A program made the translations under genes and the position numbers. DNA of 64,000 bases from Amphiura filiformis (Eukaryota; Echinodermata; Ophiuroidea; Amphilepidida; Amphiuridae): assembly GCF_039555335.1 (NCBI RefSeq), contig NC_092637.1, positions 39,210,526 through 39,274,525 on the forward strand. Direction: 5' to 3'. The notes under the pieces are model-generated. The model searched no databases and had not been told where the DNA came from. It saw only the letters and a list, made by a program, of their open reading frames with translations. This document shows, piece after piece, positions 1 through 10,326 of the stretch (its first letter is position 1; each line of letters starts with the position of its first letter).

Positions 1-794
1 TTTTTATTTCTTTCAGCCGACACCATGGGAGCGGTTGATGCATGGTACGTGTACCGTTACTGCTTTACAGCAACGCATGTGGCTTATAGCCAGTAAATTA
101 CGGTATAATGTGTTTGTTTCATGTACCATTTAAAATTGCACCGGAGTCAAAGACCTTAAGCTCCGTGCACCGCATATTGAGTTGTTGACATCTCCATTAC
201 TCCCTGGTTTTAAAAGCTGACTTGGTCCCTATATCAAACTCTAACGACAGCGTTATGTGATGAAATTTAAACTTCTCAAATGACGAAGCGTGACGTTTTT
301 TTTATATCCCCGTAAGAAGCTCCGCTTTTACAGAAAATATTTGATTATTGTGACATGATGAAAGAACCACTGCCCAACCGACAATTATAGGTTCATAGTT
401 CAATTTAATTCAAATTCGGGAGATGACTGCAAAAGGTTCACTTTAGGTTTAAATTATAGTTTGAATTTGAAACTTGTCAATTTGCAAACATGATAATTCA
501 GGTGAAAGGCATCAACATAATTTCTTAAACAAAATCTAACATGTGCATACTGAATGTACTATATAATAGTAATAGATACCAAAACGGCACCAAATTAAGT
601 TAATTCATTAGCCTCGTTCCATTAGCCTGGTTAAAGTTTGTTCAACAAAGTGATCACCCTTTTATATCACCCTTGCGATCTTTCATGAACACCCTTTTAT
701 TTAGATTATATCTTTGGTGTGTTTTAAGTTTTTATAACAAAAGTAGCAAAAATAAATATGTACATTGTATAAACGAAAGCAAAAAATTTACAAA
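1..794. other. AT-rich flank, no gene seen
   Basis: No convincing coding signal on either strand. On the minus strand an AATAAA lies at 701-696, about 95 bases beyond the stop of the candidate exon at 795-1046, and could be its polyadenylation signal. Confidence 0.4.
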
Positions 795-1046
795 TTACAA
801 AGGTCCTATTTCCAAATAATCCACTCTTTTCAAACTCTCTTTGATGACTCTTTCCTCGATCCAATTCGTTGCATGCACAACTCTCCTCACTGTAACCTCC
901 TTCTCAAACTCTGTCATTTTCATCACTGTGTATCCTCTTCGAGTCATCTCTCCTCTCTGTACTGTCCATGTCATCGTTGTCACGATGTCTTTAGTATAAT
1001 GGAAAGAATCCCATGTTGCAACGGTCGTTGGACCTCTTGTGCATAT
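795..1046 (-). CDS. candidate terminal coding exon, unknown protein
   Basis: Minus-strand reading gives 83 codons starting ICTRGPTTVATWDSF and ending in TAA (797-795). The exon follows a good pyrimidine-rich acceptor (ending AG at 1048-1047) and starts in phase 0. The protein is rich in charged residues and in V/T/R/E, with no membrane segment; I do not recognise the family. AATAAA lies about 95 bases downstream. The only first-exon candidate I see upstream is 5303-5326, which also ends in phase 0, so the two could join into a protein of about 91 residues. That join is inference. The opposite strand is open over the same span but lacks splice or Kozak support. Confidence 0.4.
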   Translation of the reverse strand: MCTRGPTTVATWDSFHYTKDIVTTMTWTVQRGEMTRRGYTVMKMTEFEKEVTVRRVVHATNWIEERVIKESLKRVDYLEIGPL

Positions 1047-1477
1047 CTGGATAAAAGTAAAACAAAGTGACAAGTTGTAAATCTCCAGCCGGACTTATGC
1101 ACGATAATTAATATGTTTCGAGTCGAGTTAGGATACCATATTCTATTTATAGGTTAAATACCACCAATTAGTGCTGGGCAGTGCGTGAAAATAAGAGAGG
1201 GACTTTTTTCTTGCATGGCATTCTTAAAAGGTGCTTAAAAATCACTGAAAAATACCAAGCTGTATAGTAAAAAAAATTGCAAATTTCAGAGTAACATGCA
1301 GGAAAGGCATGTTTTCTACCATTATTTTACAGTTTTGATGAAAAGTTCCCCGAAATTCATCCGCTGCATATCGATTTTGCCCCCCCCCCCAACCAGTTGG
1401 CCAAAATCTGTTCACAAAAAGGAGGGCGCACTGTAAAATTGTGGTCTTTCCACTTCAGTGCTTTAACAAAAAAAAGT
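1047..1477. other. intron or intergenic, C-run
   Basis: No coding signal. A homopolymeric C run lies near 1380-1390. Confidence 0.3.
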
Positions 1478-1652
1478 TCATCCTTCGACTCTTAAGGTGG
1501 CTGTGTACTCTTCCTGGTGGACTGCTGCTGTTGGCCAGTATAGCTGATGATATTCATCATTATTGAAACTGTATGTGTGGCCTTGATAGATGTCATTATC
1601 ATCCTCAGTTGATGATACAGAGCAGCAGCAGACGCACCTCTTGAAAAAACGC
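1478..1652 (-). CDS. candidate terminal exon with Cys-rich membrane-proximal tail
   Basis: On the minus strand an acceptor ending AACAG (AG at 1654-1653) leads into an open frame of about 58 codons ending TGA (1480-1478). It reads RRFFKRCVCCCS followed by an acidic, Tyr-rich stretch (EDDNDIYQGHTYSF, NNDEYHQLYWP). A basic-aromatic patch followed by a Cys cluster is typical of the juxtamembrane helix 8 and palmitoylation site of GPCRs and some other receptors, so a receptor cytoplasmic tail is my best guess. No upstream membrane exon was found. The exon needs two bases from the previous exon, so it does not join in phase with 5303-5326. It is too short and start-less to be seen as an ordinary ORF. 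Confidence 0.38.
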
Positions 1653-2700
1653 CTGTTGGAATCACAGAAAAAGAACGTTCATTAAGTTTTTTTTTAATTC
1701 ACGACATGCTAGAGGGATTCGGCATAGAAACGTGGTGCAATTTAGTGTTCAGAAAAATGTATAAAAGTCTATAAACACTGATTTATTTTTTTTATATATA
1801 GACCTAGGCGTATATAGCGTGCGTAAATTATGGGATTAAACGTTATAGAATGGTGCATATCTCAACTTAAAAGCTGCACGATATTTGATGAATGCACCAA
1901 ATTCTTTTACCTTTAATATGGGGGAACTGAACAGTAACCTTCCGCGACCGGAAGTGCAACGTCTGTATAGTACCTTAGAAAACACAAAATTGAGGCCAAA
2001 TATGTTCGTATTTCTACCAAAATATGTGTATGACGTCATTGTAGGATGTTATGTAAAAGCTTAATTGTTCTTGCTGCCAATGGATGCGAAAAAAATCACT
2101 TGAATTTTGTTCCGTGATATGTAAACTATCCCACAAAGCAATGCGTCGAGAACCAGATTTTGAGAGGTGAAAAGCTTAAAAAATACGGATTGAGTTAAAA
2201 AAGTGAAATTTGTAAAAAACCCTACACAGTTGATCTATACGCAAAAAAAGATATATTAAATTTAAAGAGTGTTGCTCCATCGCCAAACAGTTCAAATAAT
2301 CCCATCAATTGCACCCACTTGGCAATAGCTTGTCCTTTAAAGGCCTCGGCGCATGTATTTTCAATGGCGACGCTTTACTGTTCAGTGCCCCCTTGTAACA
2401 GCACATGCTGATGTCCGTTATCTTTTTCTCTCAAAGTATTATAAAGACAAATCAAGTTGGATGCCGTGATGCATATGGGTACCTAATCAGTCTTGCCCGA
2501 AATTAACGTTATTTTGGCCAATTCATTTTAAACGTGTTTCTTTTATTCATTTTGATCGGTAATTAATTTGTTTGTTTTCTGTGTGATTTTCTGTATTTGT
2601 TGGAAGTGCTTTGATGAAAATTAGTTATAGTATAGGTATGACGTCAGTAGGCCTATTATTTGATCAAAACTTTGCAGCCAGTCAGCAAACGAGGTCAAAT
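1653..2700. other. no gene seen
   Basis: AT-rich sequence with short ORFs only. A TAGGCCTA octamer lies near 2650. No repeat partner found in the window. Confidence 0.3.
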
Positions 2701-3336
2701 TTTGATGCATTGAAATCATGGCGGCTGGCTATGAGTACGTGTTCGGTCGGAGAAAAGCTTTAAAAGTGCACGAACGAGCAATTTGTATATTTTCCAACAA
2801 TTTCAGGCCGAAATCAGACTGTTGCGCAATCAAGTAGATTTCTTGATTTTAAAATGTTGCAGGGAATATTAATACACTGTAAATATGAAGGCACATACTA
2901 GAAGATGACGTCCATAACAACATTTTACTACTGGGATCTGGCTAGTAGCAATTTCGGAAAGCCTACTTTCGTTAATACGGGCCTGCGTATGATTTTTCCA
3001 ACTTTTAGCGACATTTTAAGCCTGAAATCAAATCACACTGTTGCACAATCAAGTAGATTTCATGACTTATAAATGTTGCAGGGAATATTAAAACATTATA
3101 AATGAAAAGGAATTATATGAAGATGGCGTGTATAACACCTAAGTACTTGAGATATGAATATGAGCAGTAATTTCGCAGGGTCTACTATCGTACAGATACG
3201 TGCCAGCTGCATGCAATTTAGACTCGTACGGATTATAGAAAATGGCGATCCCGGTTATGGAAAAACTACATACATGTGTAACATGGAAAGCGATACACGT
3301 ACTCATAGCCAGCCGCCATGATTTCAATGCATCAAA
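2701..3336. mobile_element. foldback MITE with 42-bp perfect arms
   Basis: The left arm 2701-2742 (TTTGATGCATTGAAATCATG...) is matched by its reverse complement at 3295-3336. Inside, a block of about 105 bp at about 2806-2912 recurs as a direct copy at about 3020-3128, so the element also carries an internal duplication. No transposase reading frame. A non-autonomous DNA transposon is the simplest reading. Confidence 0.7.
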
Positions 3337-3672
3337 CGTACATTATCACAACATTTGAATCTTTGAATGGATATTTACATTTCAAACACTTTGCAAGCTC
3401 AGAATGAAAATATTAGGCCTATTTGAATAAGAAAGAAGCGTTCAAGTTTTGATTTAGATATTTGCGTTTATAAGTGGTGGCTTACCTGATGCGTTTGCAC
3501 ATTCGCTGTAATTCGGCAAAGGTAAAAAGAAGAAAGCAATTGTTAATGAACTTGGTCTGAATACTGTGTGATAATGACTTCAAAGATTTTAAAATCAGTA
3601 TCTCGAATTAAGAATTTGTGAAAAGATGATGTAAATTTTTCAATCAATGTTTTTGAATACACTTTATGTTAA
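3337..3672. other. no gene seen
   Basis: AT-rich spacer between the foldback element and the Helitron-like terminus. Confidence 0.3.
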
Positions 3673-3704
3673 CTAGCGGGACACCCGCGCTACGCGCGGG
3701 TCCC
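3673..3704 (-). mobile_element. Helitron-like 3' terminus
   Basis: Read on the minus strand, an 8-bp GC hairpin (ACCCGCGC, loop GTA, GCGCGGGT; 3701-3683) is followed by GTCCCGCTAG and then T. Hairpin plus about ten bases plus CTAG with a T flank is the known 3' end of Helitrons. The element would extend to the right; its 5' TC end was not located. Confidence 0.5.
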
Positions 3705-5302
3705 CGCTAGGTGAGTAAATGGGAGCGTTCACTAAAACGGGAGGAATTACTGAACAGGTAGAATCATTGAAAAGGTAAATTCCATTTATCTGAGTCTGAC
3801 CCTCGTTAAGCCTAAGTTTCCATTTTAGTTTCTTTCTTTCTTTCTTTTTAGTTTCTTCTACATGGGCCAATTTTGTTCCATTTTTTAAAACCATTTTCCT
3901 GCTAAGCTTGCAAATTTCCGTTACCATGTTTTTTATTTACTCAATCCCGTTCCCATTATTTTCTAAATCTGTCCTTTCTTACATTTCCTGTTGACTTCAT
4001 TTTTTATTTGCTGCTTAGCTTGTGATTTCCCGTTTTCATGTTATTTATTTAGTTCTGTCCTCAGTTTAATAGCTTTTTTTATTTAAATCATCTAATTTTA
4101 TTAGATTATATTATTCTTTCCTTCTTTAGCTTATTTTATTCCCGTTTTCATTTTCTTACTGTGACTAACTATAGGCTAACCCACATACTCGTAGGCCTAC
4201 CTGTTTGTCCTCATTTTGTTTTCTTTTTTAATTACAGTAGGCCTACCTCTTCATGTTGTTTGTACTTTTTAACACATATCTTTTCCCCGTATTTATTACG
4301 CCTCGTCGGTCGTTCACCCGTATTATCATTGGCGTAGTGCTGCGTTACCCGCGCGCTATCGCTGCGCTACGCGAGCGGCTTGGCATTAGATACGCCCGTA
4401 CGACGCGCACGGGCTAGCTTGACAACTGACTCCCTTTTTGTTTACCCAGCATAGCAACGTACCACATTTTCACTGATTTTGAGGCCAATTCTTGACCGTT
4501 TTCAACCAAATTAAGTTTAAACACGTTCCCGTATATTCATCGATCTCCCGTATGAATTTGGCGACACTTGGATCGAAACTGACGGAGCCTTTCCATGATA
4601 CATAGATACATAGATACAACATTTCCCTATTTATAGTAAGATTGCAAGTTTAGATCTACGGTACGGTACGCCTTTAATACTTGGGGATGTCCTCCACAGG
4701 TGAACTTACAGGAGGTGCGGAAGGTTATGAGAAGAAACGGGCTCTTTTATTATTAAAAAATGAAACATTAGGCCTACTTTTTTTTGCTGCTGGCCCAAAA
4801 AGTATTGGTTTGGATTCTCCATTATCAAAAACTTTATACATATTGTGCAATGGAAACTGTTGGGTCTATGTTTATGCTATGAAGACCTCAGCATCGCTGT
4901 ATTTAGATGTTTTTGCTGACTTAAAGACTTTTGTCTGACACGGCGTTTATTTTATAGGCCTATTGGTCTAACGGCTCGCATCCAACACTTTACTTGGAAA
5001 ACCACTTTTATTATGTTTATGCTTGCCTCGCCCAGTGATCTCGTGAGGCTCTGGAGCACAGATTTAGGTAAATTTATTGCCAGTGCCTCTGTCAAAATAA
5101 TTGGCCCTGCTAAACCTTACGTAATTTTTGGTTGAATTCTCCAATTCTGTGGCCCCCAATTAAATGTACGACCAGGGTGCACGACAATCCCGCCGATTTC
5201 GTAAGTTACAGGGCGGACAGTAAGCGTACGACAATTTTCACCTTTTTCAATATTTTGGAAACAATCTTTCAATATAATTGTAAGCACCAATCATTTACTT
5301 AC
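3705..5302. other. probable Helitron body and unassigned DNA
   Basis: Polypyrimidine-rich stretch near 3830-4140, then a GC-richer patch at 4290-4420 ending in a short hairpin directly before CTAG (4414-4417). No Rep/helicase reading frame is visible, so any Helitron here is non-autonomous. ORFs near 4681-4938 have no family resemblance. Confidence 0.25.
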
Positions 5303-5326
5303 CTGGTATATCGTTTGTTGAGCCAT
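5303..5326 (-). CDS. candidate first coding exon, MAQQTIYQ
   Basis: On the minus strand ATG at 5326-5324 (A at -3, G at +4) opens eight codons, M-A-Q-Q-T-I-Y-Q, ending at a consensus donor CAG|GTAAGT. Phase 0 at the donor. The upstream frame stays open, but the good start context and strong donor make this a plausible 5' exon. The terminal exon at 795-1046 starts in the same phase. Confidence 0.3.
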
Positions 5327-6856
5327 AATATCGTCTGAATGTACTAAATATTGAGTTATAAAGTAGCACAAAATTCTCAATCGTAAATCTCTCTCTCTGA
5401 ATTGGTAGGTTTGTGTACTTGTCGCTAGGTAAGACACGCGCTGCGCGTCGTGCGCTTAACAATGAGACACGTGACCTGTCTTTTGTGACGTAATGCGCAT
5501 ATATCCGTGTGTCCAAACGCTGTGCGCAATGACGCGTAAACAGACACCCAGCACGATGGAGCAAGGATTCTCGAGTACTAATATACTATAGGATAAGCCA
5601 CTCGTTTGCGCAAATGAAGTCAATCATTCAGCCTATGCGCCTTCATGCATGTGATGGCACCTGGCTGTGTAGGAGTGTAATACCTGTGGAAGAGATGATG
5701 CAATGTTTACGTCATCGTTTCCAAAAAAATTAAATGGCGAAAAACGGCGAACATTTGGTCGAATCTTTCTATTACTATCATATCGTGAAAAACCAAATAG
5801 CTGAGGAGTTAGCTCAATATGCTAGGAAAATATTCTGTTCGAGGACCCTATGACGAGACTGGCTAAATAAGCTGTATTTTTGCTGGAAGGGGTCCGAAAA
5901 ATTGGCAGTCGATGGGCGCCATCTTGGATAAATTTGGTGTACTGAAAATGCCCAGCAACTGTCAATCAAATACGAACTTGTCAATTGAATATAGGATAAG
6001 TCTGTTCCACCGTGGCAGAAGTACGCACAACGTTGTTGTGCGAACCGTGCGTAAATTTTAGGCTAAGGTGCCTGAGCGTTACCAGGACGTTACTAGGTGT
6101 ACTGAAAAAGCCTAGCAACTGTCACTCAAACTGCCGATGTGTCAATTAAGTTGCCGTAAAGTGACTTCAATTTTTATACAGGGTTTGAATACGAGTGTCA
6201 CAGCCCTGGCTGGAGGCTCAGGCTGCTGGTAGCAAGAGACATCACTTGTGTATGAAGATGACGACGTTGAAAAAGAAACAGCAGATATTGAAAAATCAGT
6301 TGAAGTTTCATCCAAGTTGTTTGAAGCAAAATTATGTTTCCAAGAAGCACAATGTCTTGCTTAAATGATCGATTTTTATGGTTCCGATGAACATAATTCA
6401 TGATGAAATCACTGCAGGATTGATCAAGATTTTCCTACTGATATTCAAGTATTCCAAACATAACACTATTCGTATGCAGCGGAGTGTTGCCTGCGTAATC
6501 GCGTGCGTCACTAGTACTACGCACGTCGCTCGTACCTCGCTCGCTATCGCTGTAGGGCCTACTTACCGGATTACGGGTTCATATACCACTAAATCCGCCG
6601 ATGAAGCGGTTTCCGGTAAAAGTTTTTCACCGATTTTAATGTGACCTCTAGGTCTTTAGAAAGGCGGTCACACTGGAAAGAACGGGAGGATATGGGACAA
6701 CACGGAGGGTGGGGGGGGGGGGGCAAAGAAGAAGTTGATTACAATGAGTTAAATGAAATGACTGATCAATCGGTAATAAATTACGGAGTTGGTAAAATTG
6801 TTCGCAATTAAACTCGGAGGGTGGTGATGCATTTGTAAAATTGCATTTATTTACGA
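5327..6856. other. no gene seen; CTAG hairpin and G-run
   Basis: A palindrome ACGCGCTGCGCGT at about 5436-5448 lies next to CTAG (5425-5428) and resembles a decayed Helitron 3' end in minus orientation. A G-run lies near 6712-6723. A second GC-rich patch lies at 6480-6610. No coding evidence. Confidence 0.25.
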
Positions 6857-6884
6857 ACCGCGAAAGACGGGTGACCGCTAGTCT
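6857..6884 (+). mobile_element. repeat terminus ending GACGGGTGACCGCTAGT
   Basis: The sequence ACCGCGAAAGACGGGTGAC followed by CGCTAGT ends exactly where the 36-bp minisatellite begins. A near copy ends at about 14957. The CTAG-T end and shared CCGCGAAA motif tie it to the array at 11.1-13.4 kb. Confidence 0.4.
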
Positions 6885-6885
6885 A

Positions 6886-7206
6886 CTGAAGACAGCAATT
6901 ATGATATGATAATGCTATCTACTGAAGACAGCAATAATGATATAATAATGTTATCTACTGAAGACAGCAATTATGATAATAATATCTACTGAAGACAGCA
7001 ATTATGATATGATGTTATCTACTGAAGACAGCAATTATGATATGATAATGCTATCTACTGAAGACAGCAATTATGATATGATAATGCTTTCTACTGAATG
7101 AAGACAGCAATTATGATATGATAATGCTATCTGCTGAAGACAGCAATTATATGATAATGATATCTATTGAAGACAGCAATTATGACTGATAATGCTGTCT
7201 ACTGAA
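6886..7206 (+). repeat. 36-bp minisatellite, about nine irregular units
   Basis: Tandem copies of TCTACTGAAGACAGCAATTA followed by TGATATGATAATGCTA, with several shortened units. The same unit forms the large array at 33153-34237 on the other strand. Confidence 0.9.
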
Positions 7207-8180
7207 GAAAGCAAATATATCAAAAGCTGTTGATGTTGAAACAAAGTAAGACGATGAGGAGAAGTGTCAGACACGATATATATTTCGGCTAGAATGTTAG
7301 GTCGATACCTCAGTGTTAAATAATGGTTTGTAATGTAGCCTATTGTTTTCAGTAATGAATTGGTTTTTCACATTGTCCTATTCGAATTTTATGGTCTATT
7401 CAGGGATTCCAGCAAAGTTGTTATTTTTTTTATAAATTGCCTAAAAGTGAAGAAGTCATTAAAAGTGTCATTTTGAAAGGAAACATGTGGCAAAAACGAA
7501 GAAAACGGCAGTAGTTACAAAGTTGAAGCCCCATTCAAGGCAGGTATCGTAGTAGGGTGACGATATGTCTGGCAGTTCTTGGGTTACGCCTAAGGCTAAT
7601 AATTTATCACGAAAGGTTTGGAAGTTATCCCATCCCGAGAAAAAATCATGAACATGGGCCGGAAATGACATCTTTATTATCAGTCCTTGGGATCTATTAG
7701 GACTAATACAATTCTTGTGTGTCAACTTAATTTTCTCAGCATTTGAGTGCAAGAACCGCTAGGTTATGCTCCCCTCCGATTGCTCATCACTACAGCCAAT
7801 TTGATCTCAGAAGAAACTCGTCCGTACTTGCCTCTATCTCCATACATTGTATAATAATTAGGCAAACGTTTTTACTTTTATACGCTTTATAGACCGACAT
7901 TTAAACGTTTTTTGACAACCTTTTCTAACCTTTTTCCGAATAGTTTCGAAAACATTTTGTGTTAGCACATCTATGGCAATGACAAAGGTATCAAAATCTG
8001 AATTTTGTTAATTTTTACAATCGTCCGCATTGGCAAATCACTGAATGGGCCTTTAATCGTAAACGGCCCTAATGTGAAATATAACAAATGCCTGCACATT
8101 CTGCCAATATGCAACAAAGTAAATTTAAGTTCTTTTTCATAAGCATTTTTATCAAATACGTTTAGAATATTCAACAATAA
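7207..8180. repeat. interspersed repeat shared with 43.3-43.8 kb
   Basis: Blocks at about 7398-7560 and 7968-8050 match 43410-43590 and 43694-43776 in the same order, each with many substitutions and small indels. A single decayed 36-bp unit at about 43311 shows that the copy there also began with the minisatellite. Non-autonomous mobile element, class not determined. The minus strand of 7468-7752 is open for 94 codons, but the match to the second copy is only partly in frame. Confidence 0.6.
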
Positions 8181-8526
8181 TTTGAAACAGACGTTTGGAC
8201 TTTAAGAAGTAAATTAACCTTTGAAATTGGGAAAAGTTGTGTTTGAACCATCCTGTGCGTACATATTAAAAAAGTTATGAATAAAAAACTACAGTCAATT
8301 TTCTAGTGAGCAATGCGTAGTTCTTTCTCCCCTTTGTAAATTACAATATCATTTACATATTGATGAATATCATTTGTACTAGGACCGTATGTTTTAACCA
8401 GGGAGTTATATTATATTTTCATATTTTACCAATTAGTTATAATTGCATTTGTATGCAGATGACTATCACTTGTACTGGTGTATTTTACCAGAAAGTTGTT
8501 ACATCTACTTGCACAGAGGACCAATC
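8181..8526. promoter_or_regulatory. upstream region of the signal-peptide exon
   Basis: No TATA box or other defined promoter element that I can support. AT-rich, no repeat partner. Confidence 0.2.
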
Positions 8527-8607
8527 ATGGCAGCAATCGGTCTGTTTCTCTTGGCTTTGACTTCCTCAGCCGTTCTGTTCTCACAAACTAACTCCATAGA
8601 AAATGAG
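8527..8607 (+). CDS. first coding exon, signal peptide (TSP3 gene, proposed)
   Basis: ATG at 8527 in good context (A at -3, G at +4) begins MAAIGLFLLALTSSAVLFSQ, a textbook signal peptide with a hydrophobic core, followed by TNSIENE. The frame runs into the donor GAG|GTAAAT at 8608, leaving phase 0. Upstream in-frame sequence is open, but this ATG is the one that puts the hydrophobic stretch at the N-terminus. The next phase-compatible exon is 17135-17159, which leads in phase to the calcium-binding exon 31257-31922. I infer a secreted protein; cDNA is not available to prove the joins. Confidence 0.55.
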
Positions 8608-10326
8608 GTAAATCATCTTGTTTTTGTTTTTGGTTTGCTTGTTTGTTTTTTCAGAACTTAATTAAAATCTGGACAAGTTTGTCCCTCCAGTCATCCTGAC
8701 CGCCAAATCAAATGGGCATGCATATCGTCGCTAGATAGTAAACAAGCAACATTCCAGTACAGAGTATACTTCCTCCGGGGAGCAGTTTCAGACAAAAAAG
8801 GATTATTATTAATTATGTTAGAATAATCTATAATAAATTACTGAAACTGGCGAATTGGTGAGGCTAAAAACTTTTACGGTTTACATTATTTCGGAAAACG
8901 GACTTTTGCGATTCGAAGAAAAAATAAAAATTCCTTTAAAAAAGGAATGTGGCGCCCAATGTGAACTTGGACGTGATATGGTGAATTCCATGGTGTGTAG
9001 ATTTGGTATTATAATGATTTTTCTAGGGAAGAGTAGAAGATGATCAAATGCAAGAGAAATGTGTTTGATTGGGGAAGGTGTTCTGACAATCCAAATATAA
9101 AGTTAGTCCACCTCAAATGACCTGTAACAATTTGTGATTGACATTACTTAATTCACCTCGGATGACTTTGATCTGACATTCAACATTTTCGCGCTTACAC
9201 CAATCATATCCATAACAATTTAACTCTTACAACTTCCTGTCAACTCTCTAATTTAAAACTCAAAATGTCTGTCTGTTTGCCTTTTCTGTCTTATTTAGTA
9301 CATTACAGTTTGTTACAATTATTAAGATAAGCAAACATTGCTGGGTAGATAACAGGATTTAGTTATTTACTTAATCCAATCATGGAGGTAGTAGCTAGAT
9401 TCTATGGTAATTAGCAAACAAAAGCCATCAGTTTAAAGGGCCTCGTTAATTGATCTTATCACTATGGACCACAAGAGTCTCATCCCAATGGCATAGTCCA
9501 ATAACCTCAATTACATAATCATAGTGCAAAATTTGACCTCAAGTTGCAGAGTATGAGTTTGTGTACAAAGGATGAATGTACAAATGTATTAGGGTTTAAG
9601 AACTGTTCCCATGATAGATGAGCATGTTGTGGATCCTTGTGTATGGTCAAATGTCACCGTCTATCGGGTTCTAAGGCACACGGTAAACTGGTTGAACGCA
9701 TACAAAGGTCAGGATTTATTTGGTGTTTTATAAATCCTAATTTTGTATTTTAAACAAAGAATATACGCTCACCATTTTATCCCGTGCATATCAGAAAAAA
9801 ATTAATAAAATAAAATCCAAGCAAATTGTGGTTTTATTTCTGAGCTGGGCATAATTTTAGCAAAACAATTGCGAAGTCAATCTAGCAAGAGTGAAATTAG
9901 AAGCTTTTCACAAAGTCATGCCTATATTGTGGCGCCCTCTACTATATTGTGGCGCGCCTCCGTAGAGGGCGCCACAAAAATGTCGAATTTTGTTTTTGTT
10001 TACGTTAAGGGGGTCAAATTAAGTTAATTGGTTCCAAAAGCACTGAAAAGCCCTTTCAGCCTAAAATAACAATGCCATATTTTTCACTCGTATACTCAAT
10101 TTTGTCTCATGCTCCGGTTACTGCATTAGAGTCACGCGGTAGCTTGACCAGCAAGTTTTAAAAAAACGACTGATAAAGAAGAATAAACAGATGCACCGCG
10201 AGACTATATTTACACGGAACAAAACGCTTTTGTTCTATGATATTTTTCGCTGGGTACAAAATATATCTAAAACCATGCTAAATCGTATTTACTGTCCAAA
10301 GTGTCATATTTTAATAACTCTTTACT
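8608..10326. other. proposed intron 1, first part
   Basis: AT-rich with no repeats paired inside the window except a strong hairpin at 9928-9976. Short ORFs only. Confidence 0.4.
9928..9976. repeat. 15-bp GC hairpin
   Basis: TGTGGCGCCCTCTAC at 9928-9942 and its exact reverse complement at 9962-9976, with a 19-base loop that itself starts a second copy of TATTGTGGCGC. Could be the paired ends of a very small MITE. Confidence 0.6.

Noticed and set aside
765-1070. Plus-strand Cys/His-rich ORF (CPCHRCHD)
   Set aside because: The minus strand over the same bases has an acceptor, a more protein-like composition and a downstream AATAAA, so the plus frame is treated as the shadow.
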